Of a stretch of DNA of 64,000 nucleotides, positions 33,518-43,528 are shown in pieces. This DNA comes from Azoarcus_F sp036734105 (GTDB taxonomy: Bacteria > Pseudomonadota > Gammaproteobacteria > Burkholderiales > Rhodocyclaceae): NCBI GenBank assembly GCA_036734105.1, contig DAIMZH010000006.1, positions 35,985-99,984 on the forward strand, read 5' to 3'. Within the stretch, counting starts at the first letter, position 1. Every line of letters starts with the position of its first letter. Below the pieces are notes generated by a model, which was not told the DNA's origin, did no database searches, and saw nothing but the letters and a program-made list of their open reading frames with translations. The position numbers were made by a program, and so were the translations under genes.

Positions 33518-36307
33518 TCACGACTCGCGTGTCAGCACGCCAATGCCCGGTGCCCAGTCTTCGCCAGGATGTTTTTTTCGTGTTACCAGGGTAAGTTGTG
33601 ACGGCGCAAACACGTTCGCGTTGTGGGTCACCGGGGTAGTGATCAGATACTGTGCGCGGGTGGCGCGCAGAAAGGTGCCGACCCGGTCGATGTTGGCCAC
33701 ATCAAGGTGGGCAAAGGGTTCATCGATGAACACGAAGCCTCCCGGTCTGGCTTCGTCCATGAGCAGGGCGATCAGCAGGATCAGCGATTTCATGACTTGC
33801 TGCCCGCCTGACGCCTCGCCGTCGTTCAGACCGACTGCCCCTTTGCGGTCAAAGTCGAATCGCACTTCCAGGCCAGCCTGATGCAAGGCGTCGTCGTCCT
33901 GGCCCAGGGCCGGTTGCAGGCAGTCGACCCCCACGCCGGCCAGATCGCCCAGCGCCTTGAGGTTTTTGGCGTACTGGCGGATGGTGACGCGCAGTTTGGC
34001 GGTGTAGGCGTGACGTGCTTCTTCGGTGAGGCGTCTGGCGGTAGCGCAATAGCCTTGCCGTGAGCGGTAATCCAGTTCGCGCTTGTGCACGTCGGCTTTC
34101 AGCCTTTCCGACAGGGTCAACACCGACGGGTCGGTGATCCAGTGGCCGTCGACCAGCCTTGCGCGCAGTCTGTCGCGTTCGCGACGGGCTCCGGCAGCAG
34201 ACTCATAGCGTTCAATCAACAGCGCGATATCGTCGGCAGATAGCCAGTGAAGCGGCATGCCGAGAGTCAGGCTGCGAAAGCGCCTGAGGCGCTGGGCTTG
34301 TGCCATGCGGCGCGGACCGATGTCGCGGTCGAGTTCGGTTAACTGGCTTTCTGTGGCGCTCAGCTCGCGTTTGCGGCGTTCGATCTCGATGTTGATGCCG
34401 GACAGACGAGTGGCCAGCGTGTCGCCTCGTTGGCGTAGCTGGTCGCGTCCGTTCAATGCCTGCGTCAGCTCGCTGGTGGCGTGGGCAAGCTGGCTGTCGG
34501 CTTCGGCGTACTGACTGGCACGGGCTGCAAGCAGTTGTGCGGACTGCAGCCCAAGCAGACGCTGCCTAAGGGCGCTCAGGCGCTCGCTGGCGCGCTGTAC
34601 GGTGGGGCGCAGGGCTTGCAACTCAGCGTCCAGTTGCTGGATGTCGGCCTCAAGGCTGCTGATGCGGGACTGACGTGCGAGCTCGCCAAAGTGAAAGTCG
34701 GCGGGACGGCCAAGGTGGCGAGCACCACGGCGTTCGCGGTGATAGGCGTCGCGGGTGATCCATTCGAGCTTGTGGTCAAGTCTGGCGGCGGCTTCGACGC
34801 TGTCGACCCGGTGAATGCGGTTGAGCAGGTCGGTTAGCCAGCGTGGCACCGGCGCGGACAAGCGCACCACGTCGCCCAGGCTGCCGGCCCGGGGTGGCGG
34901 CGCGGTTTCCCGCTCGGCTACCAGAAAATGCCGGAAGCGTTCGCGCTCTCCAAGCTGCCAGGCATGCTGGCGGTCGGATTCGCGGTTGAGCAGGATGACG
35001 TGACGGTAGGGGCGCAGCACCGCCTCCAGCGCCACCTGCCAGAGCGGGTCGGTGACTTCGACTACTTCGGACAGCGCACAGTGGCTGATGTCGGCCTCGT
35101 CCAGCACTGACCGGAAGCGCGCTACTTCGGGGTCGCTGGGGGTGCTGTTGCGGCTGCGGGCGTTGCGCAGGCTGTGGGTTTTTTCTTCAAAGCGCGCTAC
35201 TGCGTCGCGTTCGGCCCGCTTCAGTCCGGCCAGCTCGGCTTCCGCCTTTTCGTGTTCTGTCTCCAGTGCCAGTGCGTCGGCGCCATGTTCGGCGGCCAGT
35301 TGCTCGCGCAAGCGGTCACGCTCATCAAGTGTGCGTTGCAGATCGCGCAAGCGGTCGTGGGCGGCAAGATGGCGGGCTTCGGCCTGTTTGAGTTGCTGGG
35401 TCAGCGCATCTCGTTCTGCCTCTACTTCCGCACGCTCGGCTTCTACCGAGGAGAGCCGTTGTTGCGCCTCGCGTCGCAGCGTGACTGCGGACAGGCGTGC
35501 GCTTTTATCACGTGCCAGACGCTCGCGCTCGGCCATCAGGTCGCGGCTGAGTTCGGCGGTTTCGAGGCGGGGAATGATTTCGGCTTCGAGGGCCTGCACT
35601 TCGTCGGACAGTTGCTTCCATTGCAGGTAGTTGTCGGCTTCCAGGCGTCGGGTTTCGGCCTGGGCGCGCAGACGGTCGAGGTCCAGGCTGAGGTCTTCGA
35701 GCTCACGTTCGGCGTTCTTTTGTTCTTCGCGGGCCAGCTCGTAGTTGTCCAGCACCTCCTTGTCGCCAAACACGTCAAACACCAGTTGAAGCAGGGCGCG
35801 TGGTGAGTATTCGCACAGCTTGTCGGTGTCGCCTTGCTCCAGCGCCAGCACCTTGGCAATTGCCGGGGTCAGTCCGCCCCAGGCCAGGCGGCTCTGGTAG
35901 TCGCGCAGGCCGGTCCAGTCTTCGGCGGTTTCCAGGGTTTCGATGCTGACATCGTCATCGACGATGGTGTAGTCGCGGGTCCATTCGCCACCGGCACGCC
36001 GGATTCGGCAGGCCAGCGTGACTTCGTTTGCCAGGCAGGGGAAGAACGGCCGACGCCCGGTCAAGCCCGGTTCGTTGGCGACCACTGCCCGAATCCATGC
36101 AAAGCTGCGGTCTGCGCGACGTACATAGCGGCGAAAATCCCGCTTGCCGGAGCAGCGCAGCGCAAACAGGGTGCGCAGCGCGTCGAGCAGGGTGGTCTTG
36201 CCGGAGCCGTTTGGACCGACAATGGTGATGATCTGTGCGTCAAGCGGCAGGGTAAAGCGCCGCCAGTAGTCCCAGTGGACCAGTTCGAGTCTCTTGATGT
36301 GGAACAT
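33518..36307 (-). CDS. mksB: SMC-like condensin ATPase, MksB/JetC type
   Basis: A 929-residue SMC-type protein. Walker A GPNGSGKT lies at residues 31-38. About 600 residues of heptad-rich coiled coil, broken by a small hinge region near residues 440-520, separate it from the ABC signature EASGGQQVMKSL and Walker B GGFVFIDEPFAHLD near residues 820-870. It is the third gene of a kleisin/winged-helix/SMC trio, sharing bases with mksE (TGATG). Length and operon fit MksB of chromosome-condensing MksBEF rather than full MukB (about 1,480 residues). The nuclease partner MksG/JetD of plasmid-cutting Wadjet systems is not seen nearby. Confidence 0.8.
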   Translation of the reverse strand: MFHIKRLELVHWDYWRRFTLPLDAQIITIVGPNGSGKTTLLDALRTLFALRCSGKRDFRRYVRRADRSFAWIRAVVANEPGLTGRRPFFPCLANEVTLACRIRRAGGEWTRDYTIVDDDVSIETLETAEDWTGLRDYQSRLAWGGLTPAIAKVLALEQGDTDKLCEYSPRALLQLVFDVFGDKEVLDNYELAREEQKNAERELEDLSLDLDRLRAQAETRRLEADNYLQWKQLSDEVQALEAEIIPRLETAELSRDLMAERERLARDKSARLSAVTLRREAQQRLSSVEAERAEVEAERDALTQQLKQAEARHLAAHDRLRDLQRTLDERDRLREQLAAEHGADALALETEHEKAEAELAGLKRAERDAVARFEEKTHSLRNARSRNSTPSDPEVARFRSVLDEADISHCALSEVVEVTDPLWQVALEAVLRPYRHVILLNRESDRQHAWQLGERERFRHFLVAERETAPPPRAGSLGDVVRLSAPVPRWLTDLLNRIHRVDSVEAAARLDHKLEWITRDAYHRERRGARHLGRPADFHFGELARQSRISSLEADIQQLDAELQALRPTVQRASERLSALRQRLLGLQSAQLLAARASQYAEADSQLAHATSELTQALNGRDQLRQRGDTLATRLSGINIEIERRKRELSATESQLTELDRDIGPRRMAQAQRLRRFRSLTLGMPLHWLSADDIALLIERYESAAGARRERDRLRARLVDGHWITDPSVLTLSERLKADVHKRELDYRSRQGYCATARRLTEEARHAYTAKLRVTIRQYAKNLKALGDLAGVGVDCLQPALGQDDDALHQAGLEVRFDFDRKGAVGLNDGEASGGQQVMKSLILLIALLMDEARPGGFVFIDEPFAHLDVANIDRVGTFLRATRAQYLITTPVTHNANVFAPSQLTLVTRKKHPGEDWAPGIGVLTRES

Positions 36308-37017
36308 CAGGCTTCTTCTTCGTCGGAGTCGAGGTCGGGCAGGTGCTCTGCCTGCTCAAAGGCGTTGTGCGCTGGCACCGGGTGGCCGGCCTGAGACAGT
36401 ACATCGGCCAGCGCGCCCTGAATGATGCGGTCTGCTAGCAGGCGGTATTCCAGGGCCACATCGAGCAGCGGACCTTCGTGGAGGATGCCGTTGCGGCGCT
36501 CTATGAAGCCGAGCCTGGCAAGCTTGCCCAGCATGAAGTTGCGCACCCGGCTGCGGCCGCCAAGCGCGACACCAAAGTCGGCGATCAGCGAGGCTTCGGA
36601 GATGCCGGCCGACACGCTGTCATCGTAAGCCAACGGCTTGTCGGCGCCGAACATGTCGGCCTGGCCGTCGTCCACCACCTCGCGGCGGTTGACCTGCCGC
36701 TCGCGCTTGGGCAACACGATCAAGGCCCACAAAACTACCAGCAGGGCGACTTCATCGCGGTTGAGGCTGACGTTGCTGGCGGCGTATTCGCGCTTTGCAC
36801 CAAAAACCGGCTCCATCATGTCCGGCGCGAGTGCTACCGCCACATGTCCGGCATAAGGGTTGTCCTGCAATTGCAAGCCAACCGCGGCCAGACGATGGTC
36901 CAACTCTACCCGAAAAGCGTCATCGACCAGCGCACGGCGTACCAGGCGATCATTGCGTGGCAACCAGCGCTGCGCGATCAACCTTGCGGTCAGGGCCTTG
37001 ACCTCTTGTTCAATCAT
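36307..37017 (-). CDS. mksE: condensin accessory subunit, MksE/JetB-like
   Basis: A 236-residue protein between the kleisin-like and SMC-like genes, overlapping both. It resembles the MksE/DUF4194 winged-helix subunits that bridge kleisin and SMC heads: NVSLNRDEVALLVVLWALIVLPKRE in the middle and a second winged-helix region with KLARLGFIERRNGILHEGPLLDVAL. The C-terminus is acidic (DLDSDEEEA). The start at 37017 (MIEQEVKAL) overlaps mksF by 8 bases; a longer in-frame start is unlikely. Assignment rests on order, size and style. Confidence 0.72.
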   Translation of the reverse strand: MIEQEVKALTARLIAQRWLPRNDRLVRRALVDDAFRVELDHRLAAVGLQLQDNPYAGHVAVALAPDMMEPVFGAKREYAASNVSLNRDEVALLVVLWALIVLPKRERQVNRREVVDDGQADMFGADKPLAYDDSVSAGISEASLIADFGVALGGRSRVRNFMLGKLARLGFIERRNGILHEGPLLDVALEYRLLADRIIQGALADVLSQAGHPVPAHNAFEQAEHLPDLDSDEEEA

Positions 37018-38299
37018 TATTGTGCACTTCCTTGTTGGCCTGCAGCTCACCACGCAGGCAGACATGGCCTTCGTTGATCAGTGCGATGCCGTCCTGATGA
37101 ATCTCTGTCAGACCGTCGCCAAAGTGCACGTCTACGGGTAGTCGCATGAAGTCGGCCACCGGGCCCTGACTGGGGCCTTCCGAGGCGTCAGCCAGCAGCG
37201 CCAGCATCGACAAGCGGTATGAGGCGTTGGCAAAGCCACCACCGGCCACGGCATCGCTCAGTGGCCGTGGCGTTGTGACACTGGCGAGCCTTTGTGCAAA
37301 GTGCTGCAGCAGCGCCAGGTCTTCGTCTTCGGGTTTGACCTGTGAGTCGGCCTGCCCAGCCGGCGGCAGGGTCTGGTTGGTTTCGGCGGCTTGCACGTCT
37401 TCGGACAGCACCAGCTCGGCGCGGTCCAGCAATTCATGGCCACCGGCCAGCAGGGTGATTTCGGGCACATGCAGCAACGCGCCGTCGGCCAGCGCGGTCA
37501 GTGCGTCATGGTCAAGCAGGCGCAGCCAGGCGCTGACATCGGAGGACGAGATGCCTGAACCACCGAGAGTGACGCGCTGCGACTCGATCTTGTTGAGGGC
37601 GCGCTGAAAACTGGCGTCGGCGCGTGCCAGCCGTGACTGCGCCAGCCCGATGCGCTGGGCGATGCGAGCGATGTCGAAGTCGACCTCGGGGTCGGCCAGC
37701 AGGTGGTTCATGATGTCGGTGCCGCGCGCCAGCCAGCGTTCGTTGGCGGACAGACGTCGTCGCGCCGACACGATGTTGAACTCGGAGCCAGAGGCGATGG
37801 CCTCTTCAAAGTGCCAGGTCAGGTCGTTGAGCTTGGACAGCAGATGCCCCAGCGCTTCGGGTGTGACGCTGCCCACCGCCTGCAGACCAGCGAGTTGCGC
37901 GGTCAGAAAGCCCAGCTCTGCGTCTTCCTCTTCGGCAAAGCGCAACAGCATGGCGATGGCAGCCACCGCGTTGCGTCCCATGTCGGAGAGGTGGTAGTGG
38001 CCGTCGTCGGCAAAGGCCAGCAGCGCGTTGTCACGCAGCCGCTTGAGTACGGTTTCGAGCTTGACCTGGTCGACGTAGGTAAAGCGTGCGCGCAAGGCCT
38101 CGGGGCTGAAGCGGGGCGATTCGGATTCGCGGCCGATCTCGCGCAGCACCAGCAACCGGAACAGCACTTCGGCCTCCGAGCCACGAAACAAGGTGATGAA
38201 CGCGTCCAGAATCGGTTGCGCCGCCGACAATTGCGCAAGTTCCGGCACATTGTCGGCGTCCACCCCGGGCGCCAGAAATTCGGCGAGATTGAGTTGCAT
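37010..38299 (-). CDS. mksF: kleisin-like condensin subunit, MksF/JetA type
   Basis: A 429-residue, mainly helical protein with an N-terminal winged-helix-like region (LFRLLVLREIG, VLKRLRDNALLAFADDGHYHLSDMGRNAV), a central helical part (SARRRLSANERWLARGTDIMNHLL) and an acidic linker before the C-terminal domain. This layout fits a MukF/MksF kleisin that closes the SMC ring. It follows prfB by 14 bases and begins the mksFEB operon. Wadjet JetA is the sister family; the lack of a JetD gene makes a housekeeping condensin more likely. Confidence 0.72.
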   Translation of the reverse strand: MQLNLAEFLAPGVDADNVPELAQLSAAQPILDAFITLFRGSEAEVLFRLLVLREIGRESESPRFSPEALRARFTYVDQVKLETVLKRLRDNALLAFADDGHYHLSDMGRNAVAAIAMLLRFAEEEDAELGFLTAQLAGLQAVGSVTPEALGHLLSKLNDLTWHFEEAIASGSEFNIVSARRRLSANERWLARGTDIMNHLLADPEVDFDIARIAQRIGLAQSRLARADASFQRALNKIESQRVTLGGSGISSSDVSAWLRLLDHDALTALADGALLHVPEITLLAGGHELLDRAELVLSEDVQAAETNQTLPPAGQADSQVKPEDEDLALLQHFAQRLASVTTPRPLSDAVAGGGFANASYRLSMLALLADASEGPSQGPVADFMRLPVDVHFGDGLTEIHQDGIALINEGHVCLRGELQANKEVHNND

Positions 38300-38313
38300 T
38301 GCGTTCTGACCGC

Positions 38314-39418
38314 TTATACACCTTGCTTGAGACTGGCAGCAATGAAGTCGTCAAGATCGCCATCGAGCACCGACTGGGTGTTGCCCACCTCATGGCTGGT
38401 GCGCAAATCCTTGATGCGTGACTGGTCAAGCACATAGGAGCGGATCTGGTGGCCCCAGCCGATGTCACTCTTGGAGTCTTCCAGCGCCTGTTGCTCGGTC
38501 TGCCGCTTGCGAATCTCCAGTTCATACAGGCGCGCTTTCAGCATGGACATGGCTTCGGCCCGGTTCTTGTGCTGCGAGCGATCGTTCTGGCACTGCACCA
38601 CGATGCCGGTGGGCTCGTGCGTGATGCGCACTGCCGAGTCGGTCTTGTTGATGTGCTGACCGCCTGCGCCGCTGGCCCGGTAGGTGTCCACCCGCAGGTC
38701 GGCCGGGTTGATCTCGATCTCGATGGAGTCATCAACCTCCGGATACACAAACACCGAGCAAAAGCTGGTGTGTCGGCGTGCGTTGGAGTCGAAGGGGCTC
38801 TTCCGCACCAACCGGTGAATGCCGGATTCCGTGCGCAGAAAACCATAGGCATAGTCGCCGCTGGCCTTGATCGTGGCGCTCTTGATGCCCGCGACTTCAC
38901 CCTCGGATTCTTCCAGAAGCTCGGTGTCGAAACCCTTTTTTTCGCAGTAGCGCAAATACATGCGCTCCAGCATGCCGGCCCAGTCCTGGGCCTCGGTGCC
39001 GCCTGCGCCGGATTGAATCTCGATGAAGCAGTTGCTAGGGTCCAGCGGGTTGGAGAACATGCGCCGAAATTCGAGCTGATGCACCTTTTGCTCGAACTCC
39101 AGCAGGTCAACTTCCACCGCCTGCACAGTGTCTTCGTCGTCTTCGGCTTCGGCCAGTTCGAACAAGTCCTTCAGGTCGCGCGACATTTGCTCGATCTGGT
39201 TCAGTGTCAGCACGACGCTTTCAAGCTGATGCTTCTCTTTGCCGATCTCTTGCGAGCGCGCGGCGTTGCCCCACACCGCCGGGTCTTCGAGCGCCAGATT
39301 CAGCTCGCGAAGCTTTGAAGCCTTTTCGTCGTAGTCAAAGATACCTCCGAAGTTCGCGACCCCGGGCAGCGAGATCGGCGAGTTTTTCGGCAATGGCATT
39401 AAGGCGTTCGGCTTCCAT
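38314..39418 (-). CDS. prfB: peptide chain release factor 2, with programmed +1 frameshift
   Basis: RF2 recognises UGA and UAA. Translation starts at ATG 39418 (MEAERLNAIAEK), reads 27 codons to CTT TGA, then shifts +1 at 39334-39340 and continues with DYDEKASKL. The full product is about 367 residues, as expected. The stop-recognition motif SPF (SPFDSNARRH) and the catalytic GGQ (SGAGGQHINKTD) are present. An ORF that appears to run straight through from 39399 uses an incorrect N-terminal frame. RF2 levels are autoregulated through this UGA. MksF begins 14 bases downstream. Confidence 0.97.
39334..39351 (-). promoter_or_regulatory. prfB programmed frameshift signal
   Basis: On the minus strand the sequence reads CGGAGGTATCTTTGAC: a Shine-Dalgarno-like GGAGG a few bases before CTT TGA C, the classical +1 slippage site. 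The in-frame TGA is codon 28. Confidence 0.95.
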
Positions 39419-39565
39419 GATTGATCCCTGCTCTGAATTTGCTAAACACGGCAGTATACACGTCCGGGCAGGCGGGTTTAAGTTGCGCGGTGCGCATCTG
39501 CCTGAGCTTGATCGACAGCACGCCAGTGGTTATCTGCAGTGTCCCAAGCTGCCCGGCAACATTGC

Positions 39566-40414
39566 TTATTCTTCGACGTGGCGCAGGGACAGGTCGATGG
39601 CGCGTACATTTTTGGTCAAACAGCCGATGGAAATGCGGTCTACCCCGGTTTCGGCAATGCTGCGCACCCGTTGGAGGTCTACGCCGCCAGAGGCTTCAAG
39701 CTGGGCTCGGCCTGCGTTGATGCTCACTGCCTGGCGCATGGTGTCCAGGTCCATGTTGTCGAGCAACACCATTGTTGCACCAGCAGCCAGCGCTTGTTCG
39801 AGCTGCTCAAGCGTTTCAACTTCGATCTCGATGAAAACATTGGACGGTGCGATATGGGCGGCTTGCTGCAGCACGCTGGCGATGTCACCGGCTGCGATGA
39901 TGTGGTTCTCCTTGATCAGGATGCCGTCGTAGAGGCCGACGCGGTGATTGACACCGCCACCCACCTGCACTGCGTACTTCTGGGCCAGGCGCAGGCCGGG
40001 CAGCGTCTTGCGTGTGTCCACAATGTGCGCCTGAGTGCCTGCCACTGCATCGACAAAGCGTCGGGTGGCGGTTGCCGTACCGGAAAGCAGTTGCAGGAAG
40101 TTCAAGCCGGTACGCTCGGCGGTCAGCAAGGAGCGGGCGCTGGCGACGATGTCGCAAATGGCCTGTCCGGCCTGCAGTGTTTCACCGTCACGCGCATGCC
40201 ATAAAACGGTGGCGGTTGGGTCGAGCGCCTCGAAAGTGGTCTCGAACCACGCGGTGCCGCACAGCACCGCAGGCTCGCGGGTGACTACCCTGCCGCGTGC
40301 CTCGGCAGTTTCGGGGATCAGGCGGGCGGTAAGGTCGCCAGTGCCTACGTCTTCAGCCAGGGCAGCGGCCACATTGCGGAGCATTTCCGTGCGGAGCTGG
40401 GAGTGATCGATCAT
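39566..40414 (-). CDS. nadC: nicotinate-nucleotide pyrophosphorylase (carboxylating)
   Basis: NadC converts quinolinate and PRPP to nicotinate mononucleotide in NAD synthesis. The 282 residues contain LAEDVGTGDLTA, the RKTLPGLRLAQKYAV motif near residue 140, the IKENHI motif near residue 172, and ASGGVDLQRVRSIAETGVDRISIG at the C-terminal phosphate site. Start 40414 (MIDHSQL) gives the family length. Located 41 bases after the NAD(P)H-hydrate repair gene, so NAD supply and repair genes are adjacent. Confidence 0.96.
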   Translation of the reverse strand: MIDHSQLRTEMLRNVAAALAEDVGTGDLTARLIPETAEARGRVVTREPAVLCGTAWFETTFEALDPTATVLWHARDGETLQAGQAICDIVASARSLLTAERTGLNFLQLLSGTATATRRFVDAVAGTQAHIVDTRKTLPGLRLAQKYAVQVGGGVNHRVGLYDGILIKENHIIAAGDIASVLQQAAHIAPSNVFIEIEVETLEQLEQALAAGATMVLLDNMDLDTMRQAVSINAGRAQLEASGGVDLQRVRSIAETGVDRISIGCLTKNVRAIDLSLRHVEE

Positions 40415-40455
40415 GTCAATTCGCTTGTGTTGTGTTGGGATTGATGATGCGTGCC

Positions 40456-41967
40456 TCATGGCCACTGGCGAAAGTTGGCCTGTGCCAGCCAGCCGTTGAA
40501 AACACCACGGGCCGCCTCGCAGACCTCGCTGGCGGTCAGGCCAACCGGACCTATGCCTTCGCGCGCCAGTCGGTCAGACGCCGCGCCATGAAGGTGGCTG
40601 GCAGCCAGCAAAGCGGTATCGGCAGGCCAGCCCTGAGCCAATAGCGCAACCAGCAGGCCGCTCAGAACATCGCCCATGCCACCGCTGGCCATGCCGGGGT
40701 GGCCAGTCGTGTTGACGAACCATCGTCCGTCAGGCATCGCTATTATGCTACCTGCTCCTTTGAGCACCACCATGGAATTGTACCGCTCCGACAGACTTCT
40801 TGCCGCCAGCACCCGATCGCTCTGAATGGTCGCGGTGTCCGTGCCCAGCAGTCTGGCAGCTTCGCCAGGGTGAGGCGTGAGCAGGGTAGGGCTGTTTCGC
40901 CTGGCGCAGGTGTCGCGCAAGGCCTGGTGCCGGGCGAGCAGGTTGAGGGCATCCGCGTCTATCACCAGCGCTACCGGTCGGCCAAGGCTTTGCGCAAAAA
41001 TCAGCCGGGCACGTTCAGAGGTGCCCAGACCGGGTCCGATGGCCAGCGCACTGGCGTGCTCCAGCACATGTTCCGGTGTGCGCAACATGAGCTCGGGCTG
41101 CTGGCTGTCGACCTTGGGCGCTTGCTCGTCAAGCAGACTGACCAGCACCCGGCCAGCACCCAGCTTGATCGCTGCGCGGCCGGCCAGCAAGCCGGCTCCC
41201 ACCATGCCCGGCGCACCGCCAATGATGCCGGCGTCGCCATAGTCGCCCTTGTGGCTGTTGTGCCGCCGTGGCTTGATCTGTGCCCGAAACAGATTGGTTT
41301 CCACAACATTCCCGGCGGCCTGCAGAAAAGCGCCGACATCAATGTCCAGGTTGCGCACGATGAGGCGACCGGTGTGATCCGGGCCATCCAGCGTCAGCAG
41401 CCCTGGCTTGAGCGCGATGAAGGTGAGGGTGTGGGTTGCGCAAAAGGCGGTCCCGAGCACCTTGCCGGTGTCGCCATCCAGCCCACTCGGAATGTCAATT
41501 GCCAGCCGGGGCACATCCAGTTGGTTCAGTTGTTTGATCCACTCCGCGTAACGCCCCTCCACCGGACGCTGCAAACCAATGCCGAACAGCGCATCCGCGA
41601 TCAAGGCCCAGCCGCCCTCCGGCGATGCAGGCAACTCGGTCAGCACGCTTCCGCCTGCTTCCAGCCAGGCAGCATAAGCCTTGGCGGCGTCGGCGGGCAA
41701 AGCCGCCGGGTCGCCATCAAACACCAGCGTCACGTCGCGCCTGGCTTGCAGCAGGCGGCGAGCCATGACCATGCCGTCGCCACCGTTGTTGCCCGGGCCG
41801 CAAACGATCAACACCTGGCCGGGGCGCTCCATGGTGAGGCGAAACGCCTCCTCGGCCGCAGCACGGCCGGCCCTCTCCATCAGCGGTGGATCGGCATCGG
41901 GCATGAAGCGCTCTTCTATGCGTCGAATGCTCTGTACGCTGAAAACAGCCTGTACCTTGTCAGCCAT
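40456..41967 (-). CDS. nnr: bifunctional NAD(P)H-hydrate epimerase / ADP-dependent dehydratase
   Basis: A 503-residue repair enzyme that restores damaged NADH and NADPH hydrates. The N-terminal half is the epimerase (YjeF_N), with GPGNNGGDGMVMARRLL near residue 58 and DIPSGLDGDTG near residue 160. The C-terminal half is the ribokinase-like dehydratase, with HKGDYGDAGIIGGAPGM and GHPGMASGGMGDVLSG near residue 435. Normal length for the fused form. It precedes nadC on the same strand and is divergent from tig. Confidence 0.95.
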   Translation of the reverse strand: MADKVQAVFSVQSIRRIEERFMPDADPPLMERAGRAAAEEAFRLTMERPGQVLIVCGPGNNGGDGMVMARRLLQARRDVTLVFDGDPAALPADAAKAYAAWLEAGGSVLTELPASPEGGWALIADALFGIGLQRPVEGRYAEWIKQLNQLDVPRLAIDIPSGLDGDTGKVLGTAFCATHTLTFIALKPGLLTLDGPDHTGRLIVRNLDIDVGAFLQAAGNVVETNLFRAQIKPRRHNSHKGDYGDAGIIGGAPGMVGAGLLAGRAAIKLGAGRVLVSLLDEQAPKVDSQQPELMLRTPEHVLEHASALAIGPGLGTSERARLIFAQSLGRPVALVIDADALNLLARHQALRDTCARRNSPTLLTPHPGEAARLLGTDTATIQSDRVLAARSLSERYNSMVVLKGAGSIIAMPDGRWFVNTTGHPGMASGGMGDVLSGLLVALLAQGWPADTALLAASHLHGAASDRLAREGIGPVGLTASEVCEAARGVFNGWLAQANFRQWP

Positions 41968-42200
41968 AATGTGCTTTCCTTGTGTGCGGAACTGCTTTCG
42001 AGATGGTCAGAGGATAACTTTTTTGTGCCTGCCTCGCTTGTCGCGCAACCGGATAGTTGCGGCGCAAGTGCAAGCTCTGGAAGCAACGCTTGAGGCGTGT
42101 GCTAGAATTTCCGCTTTATTTCCAACCACCGTTATCTGGCCGCCACGCTAAACCGCTATGGGTGGGCAGATCCTAAACAGAACTTGTCAGGAAAGCATTG

Positions 42201-43508
42201 ATGGAGAACACTCAGGAAACCCAGAACGCCCTCGAGCGCAGCATCGACCTGTCCGTGTCCTTGGCCGTTGTTGAAAAAGACGTAGAGTCCCGTCTCAAGC
42301 GCATGGCGCGTTCAGTCAAGATGCCGGGTTTCCGCCCGGGCAAGGTGCCGCTCAAGGTCGTCGCGCAGAGCTACGGCGCCCAGGCGCGCTCCGAGGCAAT
42401 CGGTGCAGCGGTCGAAGGCAGCTTTGTCGAAAAGGTTCGTGAACTCAATCTGCGCGTGGCTGGCAGCCCGCGCATCGAGGCGGGCGACTCAGCCAACGAC
42501 GGCGAACTCGCCTTCCGCGCAATCTTCGAAGTCTATCCAGAGGTTGTGCTTGGCGACTTGTCGGCTCACAGTGTCGAGCGCCCCGAGCTGGTGGTGGGTG
42601 ACGCCGAAGTGGACAAGACGCTTGACGTGTTGCGCAAGCAGCGCACCAGCTTCAACCCGGTCGAGCGTCAGGCTGCCGAGGGCGATCGCATCGTCATCGA
42701 CTTCGTCGGGCGCAAGGATGGCGAAGTCTTCGAAGGCGGCACCGCCGAAGGTTTCCCGTTCGTGATCGGCGCAGGCGCCATGCTGAAGGACTTCGAAACA
42801 GCAGCAACCGGCATGGGTGTGGGCGAAACCAAAACCTTCGACATGACCTTCCCCGAGGATTATCACGCTGCCAATCTGGCGGGTCAGACCGTGCAGTTTG
42901 AAGTCACCGTCAAGACGGTTGAAGAGCCGGTACTGCCGGAAGTCGACAGCGATCTGGCGCGAGCACTGGGCGTGGCCGATGGCGATGTGTCCAAGCTGCG
43001 TGACGAAGTGCGTGGCAACCTTGAGCGTGAAGTCAAGCGCCGTATTCAGGCTCGCATCAAGGAGCAGGTCATGGACGCGCTGATTGCAGCGCACCCCATC
43101 GACGTGCCCAAGGCGATGGTTGAGGCTGAATCCCGCCAGTTGGCAGACAATGCCCGTCGTGACATGGAAATGCGCGGCATGAACGCCAAGGACCTGCCGG
43201 TTGACCCGGCCTGGTTCGCTGATCAGGCCGAACGTCGTGTGCGCCTGGGGCTGATCATGGCTGAGCTGGTCAAAGTGCAAGAGCTTCACGCCAAGCCCGA
43301 GCAGATCAAGAGTCTGATCGAAGAAATGGCGCAAAGCTACGAAGACCCGAGTGAGCTCGTCAGTTGGTATTATTCCAACCCCGAGCGTCTTGCTCAGGCA
43401 GAGGCCGTGGTAATCGAAGACAATGTTGTCGCGTGGGCCGTCAGTCAGACGCAAACAACCGACAAAAAAGTCACTTTCGACGAACTGATGGGCAACAACA
43501 ACGCCTGA
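42201..43508 (+). CDS. tig: trigger factor
   Basis: A ribosome-bound chaperone and prolyl isomerase, 435 residues. The ribosome-binding motif GFRPGKVP is near residue 44, the FKBP-like domain GDRIVIDFVGRKDGEVFEGG near residue 160, and the helical C-terminal domain completes it. ATG 42201 follows GGAAAG. It opens the conserved tig-clpP-clpX-lon block. A possible -10 TAGAAT lies at 42103-42108 but no convincing -35 accompanies it. Confidence 0.97.
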   Translation: MENTQETQNALERSIDLSVSLAVVEKDVESRLKRMARSVKMPGFRPGKVPLKVVAQSYGAQARSEAIGAAVEGSFVEKVRELNLRVAGSPRIEAGDSANDGELAFRAIFEVYPEVVLGDLSAHSVERPELVVGDAEVDKTLDVLRKQRTSFNPVERQAAEGDRIVIDFVGRKDGEVFEGGTAEGFPFVIGAGAMLKDFETAATGMGVGETKTFDMTFPEDYHAANLAGQTVQFEVTVKTVEEPVLPEVDSDLARALGVADGDVSKLRDEVRGNLEREVKRRIQARIKEQVMDALIAAHPIDVPKAMVEAESRQLADNARRDMEMRGMNAKDLPVDPAWFADQAERRVRLGLIMAELVKVQELHAKPEQIKSLIEEMAQSYEDPSELVSWYYSNPERLAQAEAVVIEDNVVAWAVSQTQTTDKKVTFDELMGNNNA

Positions 43509-43528
43509 TAGGTGGAAGGGGCTGCAAG

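Noticed and set aside
33518..38299. Complete Wadjet plasmid-defence system
   Set aside because: Only the three condensin-like genes are present. The nuclease gene JetD is absent from both flanks, so a defence claim is not supported.
38314..39399. Uninterrupted release factor 2 ORF with an N-terminus beginning MPLPKNSPIS
   Set aside because: The N-terminal residues are in the wrong frame. The real gene starts at 39418 and uses the programmed +1 frameshift at 39334-39340.
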